Below are positions 1-6,821 of a DNA stretch of 7,999 nucleotides, piece by piece. The stretch's first letter is position 1; each line of letters opens with the position of its first letter. The DNA is from Fidelibacterota bacterium (GTDB lineage Bacteria > Fidelibacterota > Fidelibacteria > Fidelibacterales > Fidelibacteraceae). The stretch is taken from assembly GCA_023134755.1 (NCBI GenBank), contig JAGLUM010000028.1:1-7999 (forward strand). Direction: 5' to 3'. Both the position numbers and the translations under genes were made by a program. Below the pieces are notes generated by a model. It did no database searches and was not told the origin of the DNA. It was given only the letters and a program-made list of their open reading frames with translations.

Positions 1-55
1 CAAAAGATGTCACGATCAGGTAAAGCGAAAAGAGATAGTTAATGTATTTATTCAT
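1..55 (-). CDS. Start of an exported protein, cut by the window edge
   Basis: Only the first 18 codons are visible: ATG at 55-53 reads MNKYINYLFSLYLIVTSF and runs out of the window. A basic N-terminus followed by a hydrophobic run looks like a signal peptide, so the product is probably exported. The start overlaps the stop of the upstream lipoprotein gene by 8 nt (48-55, ATGAATAA), and an AGGA lies 7 nt before it, which supports this start and suggests translational coupling. It is the last visible member of the leftward operon. From memory of similar Bacteroides neighbourhoods, a DUF6850-type outer-membrane beta-barrel protein often follows a DUF4876 lipoprotein; that identity is a guess here. 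The first five codons (MNKYI) are duplicated at 1267-1253. Confidence 0.7.
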   Translation of the reverse strand, partial: MNKYINYLFSLYLIVTSF

Positions 56-1175
56 GATGATATCCTGGTGTCGGTGCGTTAATTATAATAAAATCAAGCC
101 CGGAGTTATTGGTATCAAATCCGGGGCGGATACGTTCCAGCGACAATCCTTCGTATTTAGACTGTCCAATACCTGCCCATGATGCATCCAAACAATAGGG
201 CACTACCTTACGATGGTGCGAAATTGCGCTGAATTCAACACAGTCAACCACCGTGTTGATATCAATACCGTCTGTTTGATCATAATCAGATCCGTTACAC
301 AGTGCCAATGCATCTGAGTTCAAGCCTACCATAAAATCTACTTTACTGCGTTGAATAACCCGTCCGTTGTTAGTAGTTATATTGGGTACATTCGGATTAT
401 CGTATGCTGCGGCTTCGATATTGTTGTAAAATTCCCAGTCGGCATGGGATAGGTCAACCGTTTTCCCGGCAATGGGACCGATGAGATTATGGTCAAATGC
501 GTTCATTGCCAATACAACAAAACTGCCCGGCTCTACCGGATATTCCCGGCCGGTAAGCGCTTGTCCGGGGAACTGATAAATATAGATCACCGATAAAGTA
601 TCCGCGAAAAGTGCTGTCCAGTTAAGGCGTAAAAAGAGCATCCCGTCAAGATATACGGGTTCACTCATTCCATTATACAGCTCATAGAATTGATCATAAA
701 AATAAAAAATATTATTGGGCGGTCCGGCTGTGTATATTTCATTGATCTTTAATCCGGTTTTGGACTGTTCCATTAATAAGGTATCTGTATATGTCATATC
801 AGTACCGAGGGAGTCTGCTGTTAAATTCAATGATTTGGCTCCTACAACTTCAATTTCCTCGTATTCGTTCGGTCGAATAATAGTAAAAGCTTCTACATTA
901 TAATGTGCATAGGGCAAATGCTCAAAATGAACTAATCCACTATCATCGGTGATGTCGAACATGGGTGGAATGTTATAATTATTGGTGTATATTTTTACAG
1001 GTAAATCTGCAACCGGCAGCACAATAGTGGAATCATTCTCTGACAATACCGTAAAGCGCAAATTGATGGAAAGATTACCATCAATGACTTCGGGTTTGTT
1101 TTCAAATAAAAAACAGGAGGCTATTACAAAACATAATGGAAGCAATAAAATCTGATATAATGTTTTCGTTTTCAT
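48..1175 (-). CDS. DUF4876-like surface lipoprotein, duplicated copy A (distal)
   Basis: This 375-residue protein has a type II signal peptide: hydrophobic residues 6-20 and a lipobox IASC with the lipidated Cys at 21. The classical Bacteroidota surface-export signal after the Cys is not obvious. Residues about 33-135 look like a transthyretin or carboxypeptidase-regulatory-like beta domain (LPVKIYTN, DDSGLVHFEHLPYAHYNVEA). Residues about 141-375 look like a lamin-tail-like fold, from LKINEIYTAG and FYELYNG at the front to SLERIRPGFDTNNSGLDF and the closing PTPGYHHE. Three cysteines (293, 312, 328) sit in the C-terminal half. The whole architecture matches DUF4876 proteins as I remember them; the function is unknown. 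The start overlaps the stop of a chimeric mini-ORF by 4 nt (ATGA). Its AAGGA ribosome site (1179-1183) is better than that of copy B but closely spaced. It is about 87% identical to copy B. Confidence 0.85.
   Translation of the reverse strand: MKTKTLYQILLLPLCFVIASCFLFENKPEVIDGNLSINLRFTVLSENDSTIVLPVADLPVKIYTNNYNIPPMFDITDDSGLVHFEHLPYAHYNVEAFTIIRPNEYEEIEVVGAKSLNLTADSLGTDMTYTDTLLMEQSKTGLKINEIYTAGPPNNIFYFYDQFYELYNGMSEPVYLDGMLFLRLNWTALFADTLSVIYIYQFPGQALTGREYPVEPGSFVVLAMNAFDHNLIGPIAGKTVDLSHADWEFYNNIEAAAYDNPNVPNITTNNGRVIQRSKVDFMVGLNSDALALCNGSDYDQTDGIDINTVVDCVEFSAISHHRKVVPYCLDASWAGIGQSKYEGLSLERIRPGFDTNNSGLDFIIINAPTPGYHHE
63..66 (-). promoter_or_regulatory. Ribosome binding site (AGGA) for the partial exported gene
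   Basis: AGGA on the minus strand lies inside the last codons of the first lipoprotein copy, 7 nt before the ATG at 55. It supports this ATG as a real start. The matching position in the other copy (1275-1278) reads GGGA because of a synonymous third-position change, so the better site is kept only next to the intact gene. Confidence 0.5.
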
Positions 1176-1267
1176 AATTCCTTCTGTAGCTTAACGTTCA
1201 TTCCCAATCCATAATAGATGGAAAAATTTAAATTAAACTGTAAACCGGTATAAATGTATTTATTCAT
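1172..1267 (-). pseudogene. Chimeric mini-ORF: downstream gene start fused to receptor 3' tail
   Basis: This is a 31-codon open frame made by the tandem duplication. Its first five codons (MNKYI, from ATGAATAAATACATT) match the start of the exported gene at 55. The next 22 codons match the C-terminal end of the TonB-dependent receptor (YTGLQFNLNF... against YTGLQLNLNS..., 17 of 22 residues equal by hand count). The receptor's TAA stop has become CAG (1184-1186), so the frame reads on through four more codons (QKEL) to TGA at 1172-1174. The frame starts 8 nt inside copy B and ends with a 4-nt overlap on copy A. It has no signal peptide, so a stable product is doubtful. It may act only as a coupling leader, or may be simple debris. 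A longer open frame that continues upstream from here into 1459 is a shadow of copy B. Confidence 0.75.
1179..1183 (-). promoter_or_regulatory. Ribosome binding site (AAGGA) of lipoprotein copy A
   Basis: AAGGA lies 3 nt before the copy A ATG and inside the last codons of the chimeric mini-ORF. The homologous stretch before copy B reads AAAGA, so substitutions after duplication improved the match in front of copy A. The spacing is short, so the effect is uncertain. Confidence 0.35.
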
Positions 1268-2464
1268 GATGATATCCCGGTGTCGGTGTGGTAATGATAA
1301 CAAAATCAATTCCGGAGTTATTGGTATCAAATCCGGGGCGAATGCGTTCCAGCGATTCTCCGGCGTATTTAGATATTCCGATACCGGCCCACGATGCATC
1401 GAGACAATAGGGCACTTCTTTAATATGATTCGGATTTGAGCTATATTCAACACAGTCAACTACGGTATTGACATTAATACCGTCTGTTTGATCATAATCT
1501 GATCCATTACACAGTGCCAATACATCTGAGGACATATTCATCATAAAATCCACTCTGCTACTCTGGGAAACCCGTCCGTTGTTGCTGGTTATATTGGGTA
1601 CATTCGGGTTATCATATGCTGCAGCTTCGATATTATTATAAAATTCCCAATCGGCATGGGATAGGTCAACCGTTTTCCCGGCAAGGGAACCGATGAGGTT
1701 GTGGTCAAATGCGTTCATTGCCAATACAACAAAACTGCCGGGCTCTACCGGATACTCACGGCCGGTAAGCGCTTGTCCCGGAAATTGATAAATATATGTC
1801 ACTGACAGAGTGTCCGCGAAAAGTGCTGTCTTGCTAAGGCGCAGTACGATCATTCCATCAAGATATACAGTTTCACTCATTCCGTTATACAGTTCATAAA
1901 ACTGATCATAAAAGTAAAAAATATTATTCGGCGGTCCGGAAACGTATATTTCATTGATCTTCAGTCCGCTTTTGGATTGTTTCATTAATAAGGTATCTGT
2001 ATACGTCATGTCAGTACCGAGGGAATCTACTGTTAAATTCAACGATTTTGCTCCCACAACTTCAATTTCTTCATACTCATTCGGTCGAATAAGGGTAAAG
2101 GCTTCTACATTATAATGCGCATAAGGCAAATGCTCAAAATAGACGAATCCGCTGTCATCAGTGATGTCGAACATAGGCGGAATATTGTAATCATTGGTAT
2201 ATATTTTTACAGGTAAATCTGCAACCGGTAGTACAATAGTGGAATCATTCTCTGATAATACCGTAAAACGTAAACTGATGGAAAGATTACCATCAACAGC
2301 TTCGGGTTTGCTTTCAAATAAAAAACAGGAAGCCATTACAAAACATAATGAAAGCAATAAAATATGATATAATGTTTTCGTTTTCATAATTTCTTTTATA
2401 GCTTAACGCTCATTTCCAACCCATAATAAATGGGAGAATTTAAATTAAGTTGCAAACCGGTGTA
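1253..2464. repeat. Tandem duplication, unit B (1212 bp)
   Basis: This is the right unit of the direct repeat. It holds the copied start of the exported gene (ATGAATAAATACATT), lipoprotein copy B, and the genuine last codons of the receptor gene. The two units abut with nothing between them at about 1252/1253. No terminal inverted repeats or transposase are visible, which fits unequal recombination or a replication slip rather than a mobile element. Confidence 0.85.
1260..2387 (-). CDS. DUF4876-like surface lipoprotein, duplicated copy B (receptor-proximal)
   Basis: This is a 375-residue paralogue of copy A with the same plan: lipobox MASC with Cys21, a transthyretin-like beta domain at about 33-135, and a lamin-tail-like C-terminal region at about 141-375 ending PTPGYHHE. 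It starts 8 nt after the receptor stop, so receptor and lipoprotein are probably co-transcribed and act together at the outer membrane, as expected for a receptor with a surface lipoprotein partner. The sequence before the ATG (AAAGAAATT) is a poor ribosome site, which also suggests translational coupling to the receptor. By hand I count about 49 differences from copy A over 375 residues with no gaps. Residues about 197-233 are unchanged, while about 272-343 carry many changes. The three C-terminal cysteines are kept. Substrate and exact role are unknown. Confidence 0.85.
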   Translation of the reverse strand: MKTKTLYHILLLSLCFVMASCFLFESKPEAVDGNLSISLRFTVLSENDSTIVLPVADLPVKIYTNDYNIPPMFDITDDSGFVYFEHLPYAHYNVEAFTLIRPNEYEEIEVVGAKSLNLTVDSLGTDMTYTDTLLMKQSKSGLKINEIYVSGPPNNIFYFYDQFYELYNGMSETVYLDGMIVLRLSKTALFADTLSVTYIYQFPGQALTGREYPVEPGSFVVLAMNAFDHNLIGSLAGKTVDLSHADWEFYNNIEAAAYDNPNVPNITSNNGRVSQSSRVDFMMNMSSDVLALCNGSDYDQTDGINVNTVVDCVEYSSNPNHIKEVPYCLDASWAGIGISKYAGESLERIRPGFDTNNSGIDFVIITTPTPGYHHE

Positions 2465-5086
2465 TGGACTTACATAGACCGCGCGGTTATCAAAGAAGTT
2501 GTTGATATACAGTGAAACTTCCGCATTGGGTCCCAATGCTTTTGAAATACGCAGATTGATCAACCACTGACCGGTATAGTTGTATTCTTCAGCATCATAC
2601 CAATAAGACATCCCCTGGTAAAATATATAGGGATCACCGTACTCATTAATTTCTTCATAACCAATACTCTGGTAAATGTTTTTCTTTTTATAGTACGGTG
2701 TATACTGCACATCCATGGTTACCCATAATCCAAAACGTTGATTCAGGTAGCTGACTTGTCCGTCAAGGATCAGTTTACTCTGCCAATAAATCGGTGTGGG
2801 GTACCACAATTCCCAAGTAGATGAGGTCGCCTTGTAGTCAGGATCGTATCTCAAGCTTTCTGAACCGGATTTACTGAATCGGTATGTCGCATTAAGAGCA
2901 TATTTGATATTCTTGATCCGTTTTGTTCGTAAAGTGACTTCTGCACCATAATTATCTTCCCAGGCAACATTCTGATAGATGGAATAGGAATATTCTATAT
3001 TGATAGTATCCGGATTAATATCATAGCCTTCGGGATATGCTACACCCCGCGGACGATTTTGGGTTTTTACATAATACCCGGTAAATGAAACCCCCAGAAG
3101 GTCATTGACTCTCCAGTCCAATGAAGCCTCCCCCTTTCGGGATACATAGGACTTCAAATTCTCATTCACTTGATATATTATCTTTTCGGTATCTTGCTGT
3201 AACAGGGTATCATAATAAGCAATATGTTTAGGTACCTTATATATTTGTGTCAACGAAACGGATTTGACACTTTGTCCTGCCCCGGTGCGGAATGTCAGCT
3301 TGTCAGACAGCTGGTATTTTACATTGAAGCGCGGACTGAAAAAATCACCTTGTTTTGCGTCAAAGAGAGAAAATCCCTCATTAAATGATATGCGTAAACG
3401 TTCAGGATTAAATAGATCATAGCGCAATCCAACCAATACATCCATCTTACGATTAAAGAGATCGAACGAAATTTTATCTTCGGCATACAGTGAGAATTTT
3501 ACATTCGGAGGGAAATCATCAAAAGAATAGGAGCGCTTAGTAGATGATCGCCCGTAATAGTTAAAAACCGAATCAAGCACAACGCCTTCGCCTGTGTTCT
3601 TTTCATAATCTGCTTCCATTCCAAAAAGCAATCGGTTATATGTATTTCCCCAATCAAAGTTGGATCTGCGTTTGAGTTTAAATGAAAAATCCCATTCCTT
3701 TCCGCGCTGAACCGCAGTGGCATTATAAGGATATATCATGAGCAGACTGTCAATCCGTAGGATGGAATCTGTACCGGCAACAAAAACGGTATCCCGCAAA
3801 GGAACAATAGAACAGTAACTGGTATCTACACTGCTAACATCCGATCCAAAAGGTAAGAACAGCTGGTCTACAACCATCTTCTGTTTGACAATATCTTTTT
3901 TGTTTAAATCAACACCGGTAAAAATATCATATTGAACCTGCTTGTTTGGCTTGTATTTCAGGTTCATTTTTCCGGAAGTCCGAAACCCGCGATTGGTATT
4001 CTGCATACGATATTCATCATTGGGTTCTGAATCATCAAAAATACGCGTATAGGTTCCACTGAGACGGGCATTAAGTTTATTATCAAAGTATGAACGGGAA
4101 ATATTGGCACTACCGTAAAGCCGTTGGTACTCATCCCCTATTTTTCGCAGACTACGTTCACTGTAACTATAATTTACATGATAATCAAAAACTGCTTTTT
4201 TAAATTCATATCCACCGTTATAAGAAAATCCTTTTGTATCCGGATTTATTTTTGCTTTAAAACGCCGATTGATCTGTCCTTTTTTTGTTTCGACTTTTAC
4301 AATACCATCGGTAAAATTCCCATATTCTACAGACGGGATACCGGTAATAACCTCTACACTGGCAATATTATCTGCAGGAATGATGCGCAGATCGGTTCCA
4401 CTCTGGTCCCCGGAACCGCTGATATATCCGGCGGCTTGCATATCTCCGGAGATCTCATTTCCATCGACAATTATACTGGTGCCGAAGGAATCAAATCCGT
4501 ATAAATTGACATCACTGCGTTTTACTTTCCGCAATCCAATATTCTGCTGTTTGGCAAGACCCATCTGCCCTGATTTTTCCACGCCGGGTACCAGTGTTAA
4601 TATATCTCCCAAGTTGGACGCCTGCAGATGGTCAATTTCTCCGGAATCAATTTTCCGGGTTGTAGCCATTTCCTCGGGAACAATATCTCTTCCCTGTGCT
4701 TCGACTTCAATACCGCCAATCATAAAGCAATATGACATATCGTCTTTGCCTTTCTTGTTCTTTATCAGCTTTATTTTGACATTGTAAATACCGTCATCAC
4801 TGATAAAGAAATCAAACAGGCTGTTACTGTAATAGCATTCTTTCATACCGGCAATTTTGTATGTCCCCCCGGGAACATCACGAAACTCAAAGAAACCGTC
4901 GCGGTCTGTCATCGTCTGTGCTTTAAAATCAGTCCCCTTTTGAGGTTCAATAGCTACCAATGCTTCAGGAATTGGAGCATTGCCGCTATAACAACGTACA
5001 TAACCGCGTACAGTTGCTGCATTGGCGTATTGTATGATAGCTGATAATGCTATTAAGATTGTGATTAAACGTTTTGCTTTTCCCAT
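2396..5086 (-). CDS. TonB-dependent outer-membrane receptor with N-terminal carboxypeptidase-regulatory-like domain
   Basis: This 896-residue outer-membrane transporter starts with a signal peptide (cleavage likely after ANA, about residue 23). A carboxypeptidase-regulatory-like beta domain follows at about 25-107 (IPEALVAIEP, DRDGFFEFRDVPGGTYKI). The plug domain spans about 135-270: LGDILTLVPGVE, then SIIVDGNEISG, then IPADNIASVEVITGIPSVEYGNFTDG and KVETKKGQ. The rest is a barrel rich in aromatic, alternating strands ending YYGLEMSVKL; the last residue is Leu instead of the more usual aromatic. GGIEVEAQ (about 124-131) is a possible TonB-box region, unproven. The family imports bulky ligands such as siderophores, haem, cobalamin, glycans or peptides using TonB energy; the ligand here is unknown. 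AAGGT 4 nt before the ATG supports the start. It heads the leftward operon. No SusD-type partner follows; the DUF4876-like lipoproteins take that place. Its last 22 codons were copied by the tandem duplication. Confidence 0.92.
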   Translation of the reverse strand: MGKAKRLITILIALSAIIQYANAATVRGYVRCYSGNAPIPEALVAIEPQKGTDFKAQTMTDRDGFFEFRDVPGGTYKIAGMKECYYSNSLFDFFISDDGIYNVKIKLIKNKKGKDDMSYCFMIGGIEVEAQGRDIVPEEMATTRKIDSGEIDHLQASNLGDILTLVPGVEKSGQMGLAKQQNIGLRKVKRSDVNLYGFDSFGTSIIVDGNEISGDMQAAGYISGSGDQSGTDLRIIPADNIASVEVITGIPSVEYGNFTDGIVKVETKKGQINRRFKAKINPDTKGFSYNGGYEFKKAVFDYHVNYSYSERSLRKIGDEYQRLYGSANISRSYFDNKLNARLSGTYTRIFDDSEPNDEYRMQNTNRGFRTSGKMNLKYKPNKQVQYDIFTGVDLNKKDIVKQKMVVDQLFLPFGSDVSSVDTSYCSIVPLRDTVFVAGTDSILRIDSLLMIYPYNATAVQRGKEWDFSFKLKRRSNFDWGNTYNRLLFGMEADYEKNTGEGVVLDSVFNYYGRSSTKRSYSFDDFPPNVKFSLYAEDKISFDLFNRKMDVLVGLRYDLFNPERLRISFNEGFSLFDAKQGDFFSPRFNVKYQLSDKLTFRTGAGQSVKSVSLTQIYKVPKHIAYYDTLLQQDTEKIIYQVNENLKSYVSRKGEASLDWRVNDLLGVSFTGYYVKTQNRPRGVAYPEGYDINPDTINIEYSYSIYQNVAWEDNYGAEVTLRTKRIKNIKYALNATYRFSKSGSESLRYDPDYKATSSTWELWYPTPIYWQSKLILDGQVSYLNQRFGLWVTMDVQYTPYYKKKNIYQSIGYEEINEYGDPYIFYQGMSYWYDAEEYNYTGQWLINLRISKALGPNAEVSLYINNFFDNRAVYVSPYTGLQLNLNSPIYYGLEMSVKL

Positions 5087-5090
5087 AATT

Positions 5091-5095
5091 ACCTT
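5091..5095 (-). promoter_or_regulatory. Ribosome binding site (AAGGT) of the receptor gene
   Basis: AAGGT on the minus strand lies 4 nt before the receptor ATG at 5086-5084, supporting that start. Confidence 0.4.
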
Positions 5096-5128
5096 AATTA
5101 CTTTTATCTAACTTTTAATTTATCAATT

Positions 5129-5136
5129 TATCTTTG
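5129..5136 (+). promoter_or_regulatory. Candidate Bacteroidota-type -7 promoter element (TATCTTTG)
   Basis: TATCTTTG matches the Bacteroidota -7 consensus TAnnTTTG exactly. It lies 85 bp before the ATPase start, giving a leader of roughly 75-80 nt. The -33 side has only T-rich sequence (TTTT at 5102-5105) and no clear TTTG at the preferred distance, so the call is moderate. In AT-rich DNA a chance match is possible. Confidence 0.4.
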
Positions 5137-5139
5137 TTA

Positions 5140-5167
5140 TTTGCAATATTTTTCTATGTATTGTAAA
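5140..5167. promoter_or_regulatory. Imperfect inverted repeat, possible operator
   Basis: TTTGCAATA (5140-5148) and TATTGTAAA (5159-5167) form 9-bp arms with one mismatch around a 10-bp centre. It lies just downstream of the candidate -7 element, a position where a repressor could act on the ABC operon and possibly on the receptor operon. It resembles no operator I can name, and AT-rich sequence makes such pairs common by chance. Confidence 0.25.
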
Positions 5168-5221
5168 AATAAATGTCCTATATTCCGCTCGTTATTTTTA
5201 AATTAAAACGGGTAATTATGT

Positions 5222-6112
5222 ATGGAACACGTTATTGAATGCAAAAACTTAACACATTATTATGGCGATAAGTTAGTTCTGAATAATCTGAACCTTCAGG
5301 TTGAAAGAGGGCGGATTTTTGGGATTCTTGGAAAAAATGGTATGGGAAAAACGACCACCATCAATATTTTGATGGGGTTTTTACGGCCCACCAGTGGAAA
5401 ATGCCTTGTTCTTGGCGAAGAATCCCATAAACTTTCTCCACAAACACGGCAAAAGATCGGGTTGCTTCATGAAGGGCATTTAGCTTATGATTTTATGAAC
5501 ATTAAACAGGTTGAAAAATTTTATTCTCAATTTTTTCCGGGATGGAAAGCAAATTATTACTGGGACCTAATTGGCAAATTGGGACTTTCAGACAATCACA
5601 AAATCCGAAATATGTCCTGTGGACAGCGCTCCCAAGTAGTAATGGGACTGATATTTGCACAGGATCCGGAATTATTGATCCTTGATGATTATTCGATGGG
5701 TCTGGATCCCGGGTACCGTGCATTGTTCATTGATTACCTGCAGGAATATGTCCGGGGAAAAAATAAAACCGTCTTCCTGACCTCACATATTATCCAGGAT
5801 GTTGAAAAGGTTATAGATGACACTATTATAATGGGGTATCAGAAACTGCTGCTTCACATGCCTTTGGCAACCCTTAAAGAAAGTTTTCACCGCTATGAAT
5901 TCAGAAATCAGCAGGCAGTTGGCGTTATTAAGACAGATGAAAAAAATATCACGAATGTAGAATATGTTAATGATAAGATCACTCTTTATTCTTTCAAGTC
6001 ATTAAATGATATTAAAACTTATCTGAAAACCCTGCAAATCCCCAACGATGATATTGTTGAAATACCGATGACCTTGGAAGAAGCGTTTATTGGTTTAACC
6101 GGAAAATATTGA
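5222..6112 (+). CDS. ABC transporter ATP-binding protein (ABC-2/CcmA-like type)
   Basis: This 296-residue cytoplasmic ATPase would power the adjoining membrane protein. It has a Walker A GKNGMGKT at 37-44 and a Q-loop region at about 80-86, with Glu84 where Gln is common. The signature is MSCGQ at 131-135 in place of LSGGQ. Walker B is LLILDD at 151-156, followed by the D-loop GLDP at 160-163 and switch His189 (TSHI). The residue after the Walker B Asp is Asp156 rather than the usual catalytic Glu, so hydrolysis may be slow or the family may tolerate this change. A C-terminal extension of about 90 residues (roughly 205-296), ending with TLEEAFIGLTG, is typical of ATPases in exporter-like ABC-2 systems. 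It is the first gene of the rightward operon. The start at 5222 has only a weak purine-rich site before it; the ATG at 5218 is out of frame. Substrate unknown. Confidence 0.88.
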   Translation: MEHVIECKNLTHYYGDKLVLNNLNLQVERGRIFGILGKNGMGKTTTINILMGFLRPTSGKCLVLGEESHKLSPQTRQKIGLLHEGHLAYDFMNIKQVEKFYSQFFPGWKANYYWDLIGKLGLSDNHKIRNMSCGQRSQVVMGLIFAQDPELLILDDYSMGLDPGYRALFIDYLQEYVRGKNKTVFLTSHIIQDVEKVIDDTIIMGYQKLLLHMPLATLKESFHRYEFRNQQAVGVIKTDEKNITNVEYVNDKITLYSFKSLNDIKTYLKTLQIPNDDIVEIPMTLEEAFIGLTGKY

Positions 6113-6113
6113 T

Positions 6114-6119
6114 GAGGTG
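6114..6119 (+). promoter_or_regulatory. Ribosome binding site (GAGGTG) that decides the permease start
   Basis: GAGGTG follows directly after the ATPase stop. It lies 2 nt before the ATG at 6122 and 5 nt before the ATG at 6125. The second spacing is more normal, so translation may begin at the second Met of the MML start. Confidence 0.5.
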
Positions 6120-6121
6120 TT

Positions 6122-6796
6122 ATGATGCTTAAAGCACTATTATACAAAGAATGGATAAAATTACGCTGGGTTGTGATCGCTATTGCCGTATTAACGCTAT
6201 TTTCACTCGCATACAGCATAGGAATGATAAATTATTATATTGAATTTCAGGGTGCCTTAAGAAACTGGATGTTTGTTATCGGCAAAAGTCTTCTGCTCCG
6301 GAATATTGTTTTTGTGAAGATATTGCCATTAATAACCGGGCTCGCATTTGCGCTGCTTCAATTTGTACCTGAAATGGCACGTAACCGGATGCGATTGTCT
6401 TATCACCTGCCTATTAGTGAAAAGAAACTGTTGCTTTCATCTGTCGGGATCGGCTACATGTTTTTGCTGGCTGAAATTATTTTCCTGTTTTTCGGATTAT
6501 GGCTGGTAATTTCACTTACATATCCTGCGGAAATCACCCAAAAAGTCCTTATTTCAACCATTCCCTGGTTTTTAGGTGGAAGTGCAATTTATTTTCTGAC
6601 TTCCTTTATCATATTGGAACCGTCATGGATCTACCGGATAATTTATGGTATTGCTGCATACGGATTAATTGAGCTGAACTTCCACGCATCTACCTACGAT
6701 CAATATCAGTTGCTTTGGGTATTCGTACTGATTGTCGCAGTGATGCCTTTTACGGTTTTATTTTCGGGTCATCGTTTTCGACGCGGAACCAAATAA
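6122..6796 (+). CDS. ABC-2-like membrane permease subunit, six predicted helices
   Basis: This 224-residue inner-membrane protein begins with the KALLYKEWIKLRW pattern common at the cytoplasmic N-terminus of ABC-2 permeases. By eye, hydrophobic segments lie at about 16-37, 62-82, 104-132, 142-164, 168-186 and 195-215, giving six membrane spans. The charged stretch ARNRMRLSYHLPISEKKLL (86-104) between helices 2 and 3 resembles the coupling region with the LPIS motif seen in ABC-2 permeases. The tail is basic (HRFRRGTK), expected to face the cytoplasm. It lies 9 nt after the ATPase gene, so the two almost surely form one complex. The start could be 6122 or 6125; the GAGGTG site favours 6125. 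The family is often linked to export, lipoprotein or membrane remodelling, or bacteriocin-type resistance; no specific substrate can be named. Confidence 0.8.
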   Translation: MMLKALLYKEWIKLRWVVIAIAVLTLFSLAYSIGMINYYIEFQGALRNWMFVIGKSLLLRNIVFVKILPLITGLAFALLQFVPEMARNRMRLSYHLPISEKKLLLSSVGIGYMFLLAEIIFLFFGLWLVISLTYPAEITQKVLISTIPWFLGGSAIYFLTSFIILEPSWIYRIIYGIAAYGLIELNFHASTYDQYQLLWVFVLIVAVMPFTVLFSGHRFRRGTK

Positions 6797-6810
6797 TAAT
6801 ATAAACTATT

Positions 6811-6815
6811 AGGTG
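6811..6815 (+). promoter_or_regulatory. Ribosome binding site (AGGTG) of the DUF4857-like gene
   Basis: AGGTG lies 6 nt before the ATG at 6822, in the 25-bp gap after the permease stop. This fixes the start of the last gene. Confidence 0.55.
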
Positions 6816-6821
6816 CTTTTT

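Larger units (their letters stand above)
41..1252. repeat. Tandem duplication, unit A (1212 bp)
   Basis: This is the left unit of a direct repeat with a constant offset of 1212 bp and no indels in the parts I aligned. It covers the first bases of the exported gene, all of lipoprotein copy A and a vestige of the receptor's 3' end. The edges were placed by eye where the match to unit B stops (position 40 against 1252, and the change after about 1249), so they may be off by a few bases. Confidence 0.85.
5087..5221. promoter_or_regulatory. Divergent intergenic promoter region
   Basis: This 135-bp, very AT-rich gap separates the receptor operon (leftward) from the ABC operon (rightward). It must hold the promoters of both arms unless one is read from outside. 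A convincing -7 element is visible only for the plus strand; the minus-strand promoter could not be placed with confidence. The layout would allow joint control of both arms by one regulator. Confidence 0.6.

Noticed and set aside
1268..1459. Upstream extension of the minus-strand frame that ends at 1172
   Set aside because: Beyond the mini-ORF start at 1267 it is an alternative frame inside the well-supported copy B gene. Only the 1172-1267 part has an explained origin.
41..2464. Composite transposon or insertion sequence as the cause of the direct repeat
   Set aside because: There is no transposase, no terminal inverted repeats and no target-site duplication. The repeat ends fall inside host genes and the units abut directly.
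4124..4787. Two plus-strand open frames (4124-4504 and 4269-4787) opposite the receptor gene
   Set aside because: They lie antisense to the plug and N-terminal region of a clear receptor gene, show no recognisable domain and have no good ribosome site. They are shadows.
2396..5086. SusC/SusD glycan-utilisation pair
   Set aside because: The receptor has the general TonB-dependent layout, but the following lipoproteins have a lamin-tail-like beta architecture, not the helical repeat fold of SusD, and no glycan-degrading enzyme is present.
5502..6219. Minus-strand open frames at 5502-5723 and 6019-6219
   Set aside because: Both are antisense to the ATPase and permease genes and have no protein-like features.
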